Numbered from the stretch's first letter, positions 1 to 5,157 are shown. The stretch: 5,157 nucleotides of DNA from Candidatus Woesearchaeota archaeon (GCA_018303515.1 JAGVXZ010000044.1:1-5157), one strand, 5' to 3'. The notes: generated by a model from the sequence alone, not told the origin. Numbers and translations: made by a program.

Positions 1-1
1 G

Positions 2-790
2 ATTAAAGATAAGGAATTAATTATTCCAAGATTAAGTGAATTGTTAATTAATTCTGTTAAAAAAAGAACCAAAGGAAAAGTTGGAATTGCTTTTTCTGGT
101 GGAGTTGACAGTACATTATTAGCTTTTATTTGTTCTAAATTAAATGTTGAGTTTAAATTATATAATGTGGGTTATGAAGGAGCAGAGGATTTAATTTGGG
201 CTAAAAAAATAGCTGAATTTTATAAGTGGGAATTGAGACAAGAGATTATTAATTTTGAAGAAGCTGAAGAAATTATTAAAAGGGTTGTTAAAATATTACC
301 TGATCCTAGTGTTGTTAAAGTTGGTGTGGCTTGTCCAGAAATAATTGTGTTTGATTTAGCAAAAGAGGATGGATGTGATGTTGTTCTTGGAGGGTTAGGT
401 TCTGAAGAAATATTTGCAGGTTATCAAAGACATGCTGAAGCAGAAGATAAACATAATGAGTGCTGGAATGGATTGAAAAGTATTTATGATAGGGATTTAA
501 TTAGAGATTTGGTAGTTATGAAATCTGTTGGTGTTCATGTTGAATGCCCTTTTTTAGATAAAGAAGTTATAAGGTATAGTATGACTATTGATCCTTCATT
601 AAAAATAAATGATGAACATAAAAAAATTATACTTAGAGAAACTGCTGAATATCTTGGATTAAATAAACAATTTGCATGGAGAAAGAAAAAGGCTGCACAA
701 TATGGTAGTGCATTTGATAAAGTAATAAATAAATTAACTAAAATAAATAAATTTGAGTATAAAAAAGATTATTTAGAAAGTTTAAAATAG
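2..790 (+). CDS. Asparagine-synthase-type ATP-pyrophosphatase domain protein (5' end cut by window)
   Basis: The protein belongs to the asparagine synthetase C-terminal family, which uses ATP to adenylate a carboxylate before amidation. The PP-loop SGGVDS lies at nt 95-112. The second family signature, GGLGSEEIFAGYQR, starts at nt 389. Further on come VECPFLDKEVIRYS, a KIILRETA helix and a basic RKKKAAQYGS segment, all typical of this family. The first in-frame start candidate is TTG at 41, but the frame is open from base 2 and the residues before it (RLSELLINSVKKR) match the helix that normally precedes the PP-loop. I therefore think the true start lies upstream of the window. Whether a glutaminase domain precedes it cannot be seen. 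The gene ends with TAG, 23 bases before pth2. Asparagine synthesis is the default role, but stand-alone archaeal copies may amidate another substrate. Family assignment is firm; substrate is not. Confidence 0.85.
   Translation: MKDKELIIPRLSELLINSVKKRTKGKVGIAFSGGVDSTLLAFICSKLNVEFKLYNVGYEGAEDLIWAKKIAEFYKWELRQEIINFEEAEEIIKRVVKILPDPSVVKVGVACPEIIVFDLAKEDGCDVVLGGLGSEEIFAGYQRHAEAEDKHNECWNGLKSIYDRDLIRDLVVMKSVGVHVECPFLDKEVIRYSMTIDPSLKINDEHKKIILRETAEYLGLNKQFAWRKKKAAQYGSAFDKVINKLTKINKFEYKKDYLESLK
781..789 (+). promoter_or_regulatory. Putative TATA box of pth2
   Basis: TTTAAAATA is centred about 29 bases before the ATG at 814, inside the last codons of the upstream gene. This spacing predicts a leader of only a few bases. 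No Shine-Dalgarno sequence precedes the ATG. The call rests on position and composition only, in a very AT-rich region. Confidence 0.4.
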
Positions 791-813
791 TTGCAAAAAG
801 AAAATCTTATTTT

Positions 814-1161
814 ATGAGTGAATATAAACAAGTAATATTAGTGCGTAATGATTTGAAACTCCCAAAAGGAAAGTTAGCAGCTCAAGTTGCTCATGCTTCT
901 GTTGAAGCAGTATTAAAATCTGATCCTAAGCTAGTTAGTAAGTGGAGATCTTCTGGAATGGCTAAAATTGTATTGAAAGTTAATGAATTGAAGGAATTAA
1001 GGAAATATCAGGTATTTGCTAAAGAGAATGGATTAGTAACTGCTACAATAACAGATGCTGGAAAGACAGTTGTTGCACCTGGAACTGTTACTTGTATGGC
1101 TATTGGGCCTTCTATAGAAAGTGAAATTGATAAAGTTACGAATGAATTAAAATTATTATAA
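814..1161 (+). CDS. pth2: Peptidyl-tRNA hydrolase type 2 (Pth2)
   Basis: The enzyme cleaves the ester bond of peptidyl-tRNA released from stalled ribosomes, recycling tRNA in the cytoplasm. The 115-residue product has the normal length of an archaeal Pth2. The family core is complete: the N-terminal strand QVILVRNDLKL, then PKGKLAAQVAHASVEA at residues 17-32 (conserved Lys, Gln24, His27), and the C-terminal signature ITDAGKTVVAPGT at 79-91 (Asp81, Lys84, Thr85, Thr91) followed by CMAIGP. Pth2 is the archaeal and eukaryotic form, unrelated to bacterial Pth, which supports an archaeal host. The ATG at 814 gives the expected N-terminus. The gene sits 23 bases after the asparagine-synthase-like gene and probably has its own promoter. 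Its TAA stop overlaps the distal end of the extended methyltransferase frame on the other strand. Confidence 0.96.
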   Translation: MSEYKQVILVRNDLKLPKGKLAAQVAHASVEAVLKSDPKLVSKWRSSGMAKIVLKVNELKELRKYQVFAKENGLVTATITDAGKTVVAPGTVTCMAIGPSIESEIDKVTNELKLL

Positions 1162-1359
1162 TTTTCTTGCAAAGATTTCAACCCAAGTGTTCTCATTATC
1201 TTTTGTGGTTATTTCTGAACAGATTTCAAAATTATTTTCTGTAAGTAAGATCGTTAGTTCTTTTTGAGTATAATAAGAATAAAATCTTAAATTGTTATTA
1301 TATTTTTCTTTCTTAATTAATTTTTCACCTTCACCTTCTTTTATTGCAAGGTATAAAAC
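1156..1359 (-). pseudogene. C-terminal third of the methyltransferase, severed by an in-frame TGA
   Basis: Reading on from the TGA at 1362-1360 in the same minus-strand frame gives 67 sense codons and then TAA at 1158-1156. The protein begins VLYLAIKEGEGEKLIKKEKY, continues through FYSYYTQKELTILL, and ends with WVEIFARKL. This is what family members have directly after the KPxG turn: a beta strand with KEGEGE, an aromatic YY(T) segment, a helix, and a terminal strand ending in FARK. Joined to the upstream part it makes a 205-residue protein of normal family length, counting the TGA as one residue. There is no frameshift or other stop, so the lesion is one codon. The segment has no good start of its own. 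It could be a dead remnant, the readthrough part of a live gene, or the result of a base error. The frame and family match are directly visible; the cause is unknown. Confidence 0.8.
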
Positions 1360-1773
1360 TCATTTTGGTTTTAAGACTTTATAAAATTGTTTCAACACTT
1401 TTTTTGAATCGCTTTTTGGAATGTCAGAAAATGACGCCATACACCAAATACCATCAAATGAATCTTTATCAAATTTTAAGGATGTCATATCCATTTTTAA
1501 TGCTTTGACTTCTCTTTTTTTTGCTTCTTCTAACATTGATTCGGAAATGTCAATGGCTATAACATCAAAACCATCTTCACTAAGATATTTTGAATCTCTT
1601 CCAATGCCACAACCAGCGTCCAATACTTTTCCTTTATCTGGAAGCATAGATGCGAACTTAGTTAATTGGAACTGAAAAAGTTTATTTTCTGTATATTCTA
1701 TATAGATTTTAGAACAAATATCATAAGTTTTAAGTGCTTGCTTTAATTTGGATTTTAATTCGTTTTTATCCAT
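1360..1773 (-). CDS. Class I SAM-dependent methyltransferase, ended early by TGA
   Basis: This is a Rossmann-fold methyltransferase of the Methyltransf_11/25 type; its substrate cannot be inferred. Motif I, VLDAGCGIGRD, lies at residues 50-60 and binds S-adenosylmethionine. VIAIDIS (71-77) supplies the acidic residue (Asp75) for the ribose. MDM near 95 and FDGIWCMASFSDIPK (106-120) are the next motifs. LKQFYKVLKPK (127-137) leads into the usual KPxG turn, where TGA stands in place of the glycine codon. The 137-residue product lacks the last strands of the fold and is probably inactive unless TGA is read through. The ATG at 1773 is supported by a TATA-like box about 26 bases upstream. The gene converges on pth2 and diverges from the small membrane protein at 1840. 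SDIP stands where relatives I recall have a histidine (LHIP). Family call is firm; activity is doubtful. Confidence 0.85.
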   Translation of the reverse strand: MDKNELKSKLKQALKTYDICSKIYIEYTENKLFQFQLTKFASMLPDKGKVLDAGCGIGRDSKYLSEDGFDVIAIDISESMLEEAKKREVKALKMDMTSLKFDKDSFDGIWCMASFSDIPKSDSKKVLKQFYKVLKPK

Positions 1774-1794
1774 TGTTTATTCTTTTTCTTGTAT

Positions 1795-1802
1795 TATTTA
1801 AA
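1795..1802 (-). promoter_or_regulatory. Putative TATA box of the methyltransferase gene
   Basis: On the minus strand this reads TTTAAATA, a near-consensus archaeal TATA box, centred about 26 bases before the ATG at 1773. It predicts a leaderless transcript and supports that start codon. An intact promoter suggests that any loss of the gene is recent. Confidence 0.5.
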
Positions 1803-1832
1803 AGATTTGTGGAAATGAAAAATATAGAAATT

Positions 1833-1841
1833 TTTTTAAAT
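1833..1841 (+). promoter_or_regulatory. Possible TATA box for the small membrane protein, favouring an internal start at 1864
   Basis: TTTTTAAAT is centred 27 bases before the in-frame ATG at 1864, which is residue 9 of the longer reading. No comparable box lies about 27 bases before the ATG at 1840. If this box is real, the ATG at 1840 would lie inside the promoter and would not be transcribed. Long T and A runs make chance matches likely. Confidence 0.3.
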
Positions 1842-2121
1842 GGAAGAGATAAATCTAATAAATATGTTTAGGATATTAGTACTAATTTCGGGGATTCTAG
1901 TTTTAACAGCCCTTTTTAATTCCCTAGTCGGAGAAAAAAAATTTAAGTGGTTTCCTGGAGATTTTAAAGTTTTGAAAGAAATAAATAAAGATTCTTTTAA
2001 AAAACCAAAAGATCTTATATTTTCTTTAAATTCTATTGTAACAGCTGAAGGAATTTTAGGTTTAGTGGGGTATATAATAATTATAATGATATATTCTGTT
2101 TTAGTTTATTCTTTAATCTAA
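1840..2121 (+). CDS. Small two-helix membrane protein, function unknown
   Basis: I do not recognise this 93-residue protein with confidence. It has a hydrophobic helix at about 9-30, a basic middle section containing KFKWFPGDFKVLKE (34-47), and a second helix at about 71-92 ending at the C-terminus. The order helix, PGD turn, helix recalls small DUF2905-type membrane proteins, whose LPGD motif lies in a similar place. The resemblance is slight, and here the linker is longer. ATG at 1840 is the longest start. ATG at 1864 (residue 9) also fits, leaves both helices intact, and has a better-placed TATA-like box. The gene is divergent from the methyltransferase and 87 bases before glutamyl-tRNA synthetase, which has its own promoter-like box, so it may be a single-gene unit. 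Coding is supported by the clean alternation of helices and charged linker. Confidence 0.65.
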   Translation: MEEINLINMFRILVLISGILVLTALFNSLVGEKKFKWFPGDFKVLKEINKDSFKKPKDLIFSLNSIVTAEGILGLVGYIIIIMIYSVLVYSLI

Positions 2122-2177
2122 AATAATTGTTAGATTTTATCCTAATAAATTTATATTAAGTGAAGATAATAAATAAG

Positions 2178-2185
2178 TTTAAATA
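2178..2185 (+). promoter_or_regulatory. Putative TATA box of gltX
   Basis: TTTAAATA, preceded by the purine-rich AATAAG (possible BRE), is centred about 27 bases before the ATG at 2209. This is one of the best promoter matches in the window. It predicts a leaderless mRNA. No Shine-Dalgarno sequence lies before the ATG. Confidence 0.55.
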
Positions 2186-2208
2186 TAGTTTTTTAAGGTA
2201 TAATACTT

Positions 2209-3852
2209 ATGGATAAAATAATTTTTAGAATCGCACTTGAGAATGCAATTAAATATGGAAAAACAAATTTGAAAAATATATTTGGAAAAGTTTTAGGAGA
2301 AAAATCAGAGTTAAAAAATGATATTAAAAAGGCACAAGAAGAAATAAATAAAATTGTAGATTATGTTAATTCTTTAACTCCGGAGGAAATGAAAAAAGAG
2401 TTTTCTAAATTTAAGATTGTTAAAGAAGTTAAGAAAAAGGTAAGAGAGATTCCTGATTTAGAGGTTGATGGAAATGTAGTTATGAGGTTTGCCCCTAATC
2501 CAAATGGACCTTTATCTTTAGGACATTGCAGAATTGCGTTATGGAATTGGTTTTTTGTTGAGAAATATAGTGGGAGTTATTTATTACGATTTGATGATAC
2601 TGATCCTAAAACCAAAGTTCCGTTGAGAGAAGCGTATAAATGGGTAGAAGATGATTTAAAATGGTTAGGAATTAAAATTGATAAGGTTGTGAGACAAAGT
2701 TCCAGATTAAGAACCTATTATCTATATGCGGAAAAATTAATTGAAATTAATGGAGCTTATGTTTGTACTTGTGAGCCTGAAGTGTGGAAAAAATTTGTGT
2801 GGAAACAAAATACATGTCCTTGTAGAGATTTACCTGTAAAGGAAACTATGAAAAGATGGAAAAAAATGTTTAAAGGTTATAAGGAAGGGGAAGCTGTGTA
2901 TAGAGTAAAGACAGATTTGAACAATAAAAATCCTGCCTTGAGGGATTGGGCTGGGTTTAGAAGAATTGAGGAATCAAAGCATCCATTTTCTAAAGAAAAA
3001 GTCTGGCCTTTACTTAACTTTGCATCTGCTATAGATGATCATGGTTTTAGCGTAACACATATATTAAGGGGAATTGATTTAAGCATTTCTGATGATAGAC
3101 AAAAATATCTTTATGATTATTTTGGCTGGACTTATCCAAAAACAATTTATTGTGGTAAATTTTTAGTGTCAGGAGTTAAAAGTACATCTGAGTCTGTTAA
3201 ATTAATTGAAGAAGGAAAGCTGACTGGATGGGATGATCCAAGATTAGGGACAATTAAAGCTTTGAGAAGGAGGGGGTTTTTAGCTGAGGTAATTTTAAGA
3301 TTCATAAAAGAAGCAGGAATAAATAAAAATGAGCTTAATGTTTCAATTGAAAAGTTAGCAGCATTTAATAAAGATGTGCTAGATAAAGTTTCTTTTAGAT
3401 ATTTTTTTGTTGAAGAACCAATTAAGATAAAGATTAAAAATTCACCAAAACAAAATTTAGAATTGGATCTTCATCCTGAAACCAAAAAAGGTGGAAGGAA
3501 ATTTAAAACACATGATGAATTTTATATTAATGAGAAATTGAGTGATGGTTTTTATAGGTTAATGGATTGTTTAAATTTTACGAAAAGTGATAAAGAATAT
3601 ATCTTTGAATCTAGAAGTATAGATGAGTTTAAAAGGAAAAATGGGAAGATACTTTTACATTGGTTACCTGCCTCTGATGCTCTTGTGAAGGTTGAGTTGT
3701 TAAAAGAGGATGCAAGTGTAGTTAATGGACTAGGTGAAAATACATTAAATAAATTAAAAGAAGGTGAGATTGTACAATTTGTGAGGGTAGGATTTGTTAA
3801 ATTAGAAAAAAAGATGAAAACAAAGCTTAAATTTATATTCTGTCACAAATAG
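2209..3852 (+). CDS. gltX: Glutamyl-tRNA synthetase, archaeal type
   Basis: This cytoplasmic enzyme attaches glutamate to tRNA-Glu. Archaeal forms are usually non-discriminating and also charge tRNA-Gln for later amidation by GatDE. The 547 residues match archaeal GluRS. There is an N-terminal helical extension (about 1-85, with ALENAIKYGK and VNSLTPEE). The catalytic domain opens at RFAPNPNGPLSLGHCR (93-108), where the HIGH motif reads SLGH. LRFDDTDPKTK follows at 126-136. A Cys pair set, C186/C188 and C203/C205, is a likely zinc site in the inserted domain. Next come NPALRDWAGFR (241-251), SVTHILRGIDL (281-291) and GWDDPRLGTIKALRRRG (340-356). A beta-barrel anticodon-binding domain runs from about 395 to the end. 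The KMSKS-equivalent loop (VKSTSES, 323-329) is degenerate. The ATG at 2209 is fixed by the conserved N-terminus and a well-placed TATA box. Confidence 0.96.
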   Translation: MDKIIFRIALENAIKYGKTNLKNIFGKVLGEKSELKNDIKKAQEEINKIVDYVNSLTPEEMKKEFSKFKIVKEVKKKVREIPDLEVDGNVVMRFAPNPNGPLSLGHCRIALWNWFFVEKYSGSYLLRFDDTDPKTKVPLREAYKWVEDDLKWLGIKIDKVVRQSSRLRTYYLYAEKLIEINGAYVCTCEPEVWKKFVWKQNTCPCRDLPVKETMKRWKKMFKGYKEGEAVYRVKTDLNNKNPALRDWAGFRRIEESKHPFSKEKVWPLLNFASAIDDHGFSVTHILRGIDLSISDDRQKYLYDYFGWTYPKTIYCGKFLVSGVKSTSESVKLIEEGKLTGWDDPRLGTIKALRRRGFLAEVILRFIKEAGINKNELNVSIEKLAAFNKDVLDKVSFRYFFVEEPIKIKIKNSPKQNLELDLHPETKKGGRKFKTHDEFYINEKLSDGFYRLMDCLNFTKSDKEYIFESRSIDEFKRKNGKILLHWLPASDALVKVELLKEDASVVNGLGENTLNKLKEGEIVQFVRVGFVKLEKKMKTKLKFIFCHK

Positions 3853-3863
3853 TTGCAAAAACC

Positions 3864-3870
3864 TTATAAA
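3864..3870 (+). promoter_or_regulatory. Putative TATA box of the secreted membrane protein gene
   Basis: TTATAAA, preceded by GCAAAAACC as a possible BRE, is centred 26 bases before the ATG at 3893. It lies in the 40-base gap after gltX, so the gene can be transcribed separately from gltX. A leaderless transcript is predicted. Confidence 0.55.
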
Positions 3871-3892
3871 GAGATTATTAATCCACTATTTT

Positions 3893-4642
3893 ATGAAGAA
3901 GTGGTTTTCTATTTTAGTTTTAGTATTAGTTTTAAGTGTAGTTGTTACTGCACAGGAGAATTTAAAGCCTAAATATAGTCTTAATTTTGGGGAAAGTTTA
4001 GAAGTTAATATTGAAATGGGAGAACAGTTTCGTGTAAGAGCAAGAGAACAATCACAAATAGATTTAACACTTAATGGTGATCAAGGAAGGGGAAATTTTA
4101 AAGTTATAATTGATGAGATTACTACAGACAAGATAATAGTAAGAACTTCTATTAATGGTGAGAAATTTAAAACTGAGGAATTTAGTACACATAATATATT
4201 AAAGGGAAGTGAAAATCATTATAAAATAAATCTTTATGGTGGGAGTGCTCCTGAGATACTTTTGAGACCAGAAATAACAAATGCAAATGGTGAAAAAGAA
4301 CAGAAAAGTGTGGTTATTTTCTTTAATATTTATACTGGACCAATTAAGGGTAAGATGCCTGAACCATCTGAGATAAAAAATGAAGAGAAAAAAGAAGAGG
4401 TTAAAGAAAATAGTCTTTTTACGTGGGGTATTTTAGTAGCTCTAATTGCAATTATGGTTATTGTTCTTTCTTTTAAGAAAAAGAGAAAAACTACTGATTC
4501 AGGAGAACATGTTCTGGAGAAAGTTGAGAGCCCTGTTGTTGATATAAAAGAAGAACATAAAGCTATTGAACCTGGAAAAAAGGTCAGGAAGAGCGTAGTT
4601 AAAAAGAAAACTGTTAAGAAAAAGAGTTCTAAAGAATTGTAA
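3893..4642 (+). CDS. Secreted single-pass membrane protein with lysine-rich cytoplasmic tail, function unknown
   Basis: I cannot assign a family. The 249-residue protein starts with a clear signal peptide: MKKW, a hydrophobic core, and a likely cleavage after VVVTA at residue 20. Residues 21-155 alternate strand-like polar and hydrophobic stretches (for example SLEVNIEMGEQFRVRA and KIIVRTSING), suggesting a beta-sandwich domain outside the cell. An acidic and basic linker (about 157-173, KNEEKKEEVKEN) leads to a transmembrane helix at about 175-193 followed by KKKRK, which should stay inside. The last 55 residues are charged and end in repeated lysine runs (KKVRKSVVKKKTVKKKSSKEL spans 229-249). 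The predicted topology is domain outside, tail inside. The start is supported by the signal peptide and a TATA-like box. The TAA stop overlaps the end of the opposing gene by 14 bases. The role could be cell-surface structure or adhesion; this is a guess. Confidence 0.8.
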   Translation: MKKWFSILVLVLVLSVVVTAQENLKPKYSLNFGESLEVNIEMGEQFRVRAREQSQIDLTLNGDQGRGNFKVIIDEITTDKIIVRTSINGEKFKTEEFSTHNILKGSENHYKINLYGGSAPEILLRPEITNANGEKEQKSVVIFFNIYTGPIKGKMPEPSEIKNEEKKEEVKENSLFTWGILVALIAIMVIVLSFKKKRKTTDSGEHVLEKVESPVVDIKEEHKAIEPGKKVRKSVVKKKTVKKKSSKEL

Positions 4643-4916
4643 TTAAAAATAAAATTAAAATCATTAATCCAGTAATTATGAAACTAATATTTAAGATTAA
4701 ATCAATCCATGAGAATTTCTCAGATTGAAAATATGTGAAAAATGGTACGGTTACCATTGCTAAAATTATAATTGATGATAATATTATTGAGAGTTGTAAG
4801 TTTGCCAAACTATTTTTATTTGTCCATATTATAGTAAATAGGATTATCAAAATAAAATATACAACTGCAAAGATCATGCTAAATTTATTTAAGTCCTTTA
4901 ATAATCTCTCTTTCAT
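4629..4916 (-). CDS. Three-helix membrane protein, function unknown
   Basis: I do not recognise this 95-residue protein. It has a short amphipathic basic start (MKERLLKDLNKF) and three hydrophobic helices at about 13-31, 41-64 and 70-95. The last runs to the C-terminus, and a short charged loop (SEKFSW) separates helices two and three. The start overlaps the end of the upstream DHH phosphoesterase gene by 32 bases in a different frame, as in a co-transcribed pair. A second ATG at 4877 (residue 14) lies 8 bases after the phosphoesterase stop and would avoid the overlap, but it removes the basic N-terminus and leaves helix one at the very start. Neither start has a Shine-Dalgarno sequence. The TAG stop overlaps the end of the convergent gene by 14 bases. 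Coding is supported by the regular helix pattern and the gene order; function is unknown. Confidence 0.65.
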   Translation of the reverse strand: MKERLLKDLNKFSMIFAVVYFILIILFTIIWTNKNSLANLQLSIILSSIIILAMVTVPFFTYFQSEKFSWIDLILNISFIITGLMILILFLITIL

Positions 4917-5157
4917 TTTTTAACTGCTCTTTTATTGAATCAATGAATTTATTAAAGTCATGCTTTTTAATTTTTCCACCACAAGCGTTTGGATGACCAC
5001 CACCATATCCTTCAACACCCTCTAATGCTTTTTTAATTATAATCTCTACAATTGGCTCTTTATATCTCATACTAATCTTAACTTCTCCATTACTTTCTCT
5101 CCCTAAAATAATAAATTTGTTATTAAAATTATATAATAATTCATTTGATAAGAAAGA
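4885..5157 (-). CDS. DHH-family phosphoesterase, C-terminal part (5' end beyond the window)
   Basis: Only the last 90 residues are present; the frame is open to the window edge, so the ATG at 5070 is internal. The segment is a DHHA1 domain. It has a strand FIILGRESNGEVKISMRYK, then the substrate-binding signature GYGGGHPNACGGKI (the GGGH..A.GG motif of the family), and a closing helix DFNKFIDSIKEQL. DHH proteins are metal-dependent phosphoesterases that include RecJ-like nucleases, NrnA-type oligoribonucleases and related archaeal enzymes. The catalytic DHH motif would lie upstream, outside the window, so the subclass cannot be decided. The gene ends with TAA, and its last codons overlap the start of the three-helix membrane protein. 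The two are probably one transcript. The family call is strong from the glycine-histidine signature and its position near the C-terminus. Confidence 0.88.
   Translation of the reverse strand, partial: SFLSNELLYNFNNKFIILGRESNGEVKISMRYKEPIVEIIIKKALEGVEGYGGGHPNACGGKIKKHDFNKFIDSIKEQLKNEREIIKGLK

Noticed and set aside
1008..1196. 62-codon minus-strand frame antisense to the end of pth2
   Set aside because: It lies mostly opposite a well-conserved gene and shows no family features. The real minus-strand signal here is the methyltransferase C-terminus in another frame.
1360..1362. Selenocysteine at the methyltransferase TGA
   Set aside because: The family has glycine here, not cysteine, and I saw no obvious SECIS-like hairpin after the gene, so Sec insertion is not supported.
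1421..1675. 84-codon plus-strand frame inside the methyltransferase gene
   Set aside because: It is the antisense shadow of the clear SAM-binding domain; its protein has low-complexity Ser/Asn content and no motif.
2122..2208. Possible RNA gene or riboswitch before gltX
   Set aside because: The 87 bases are AT-rich with no stable stem visible by eye, and a promoter-like box explains the conserved-looking part.
2590..2605. TGATGA-like string resembling a C/D-box RNA
   Set aside because: It encodes the conserved DDTD residues of GluRS and has no matching D and D' boxes at the right spacing.
4735..4923. 62-codon plus-strand frame opposite the three-helix membrane protein
   Set aside because: It is antisense to a frame with a regular helix pattern and a sensible operon position, and it has no start signal.

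Overview
The window looks like ordinary chromosome from an AT-rich archaeon (roughly 30% GC by eye). The archaeal evidence is a type-2 peptidyl-tRNA hydrolase (Pth2), an archaeal/eukaryotic-type glutamyl-tRNA synthetase with the N-terminal helical extension of that branch, TATA-like boxes centred about 25-29 bases before several start codons (leaderless transcripts), and no Shine-Dalgarno sequences. Short genes, tight spacing, lysine-rich proteins and a class I methyltransferase of a kind I associate with DPANN genomes suggest a DPANN lineage (for example Woesearchaeota or Pacearchaeota). That placement is inference.

Layout, left to right. An asparagine-synthase-type ATP-pyrophosphatase domain is cut by the left edge (2-790, +). 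Pth2 follows (814-1161, +). Convergent with Pth2 is a SAM-dependent methyltransferase (1360-1773, -). Its reading frame is stopped by TGA, but its recognisable C-terminal third continues in the same frame to a TAA at 1156. A divergent promoter region (1774-1839) separates it from a small two-helix membrane protein (1840-2121, +). Next come glutamyl-tRNA synthetase (2209-3852, +) and a secreted, membrane-anchored protein with a lysine-rich tail (3893-4642, +). On the opposite strand, a three-helix membrane protein (4629-4916, -) lies downstream of, and overlaps, the end of a DHH-family phosphoesterase cut by the right edge (4885-5157, -).

Pth2 and GluRS both serve translation: charging tRNA-Glu (and probably tRNA-Gln before amidation), and recycling peptidyl-tRNA. 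The other genes show no obvious shared pathway. I see no RNA genes, mobile elements, CRISPR arrays, long repeats or hairpin terminators. The longest stretch outside a standard-code gene is 1162-1359, which holds the severed methyltransferase C-terminus.

The most notable observation is the single in-frame TGA in the methyltransferase, at a position where the family has glycine, followed by 67 intact and family-like codons. A recent nonsense mutation or a base error is the simplest explanation. UGA recoding is possible but weakly supported. I did not find a convincing new multi-gene system.
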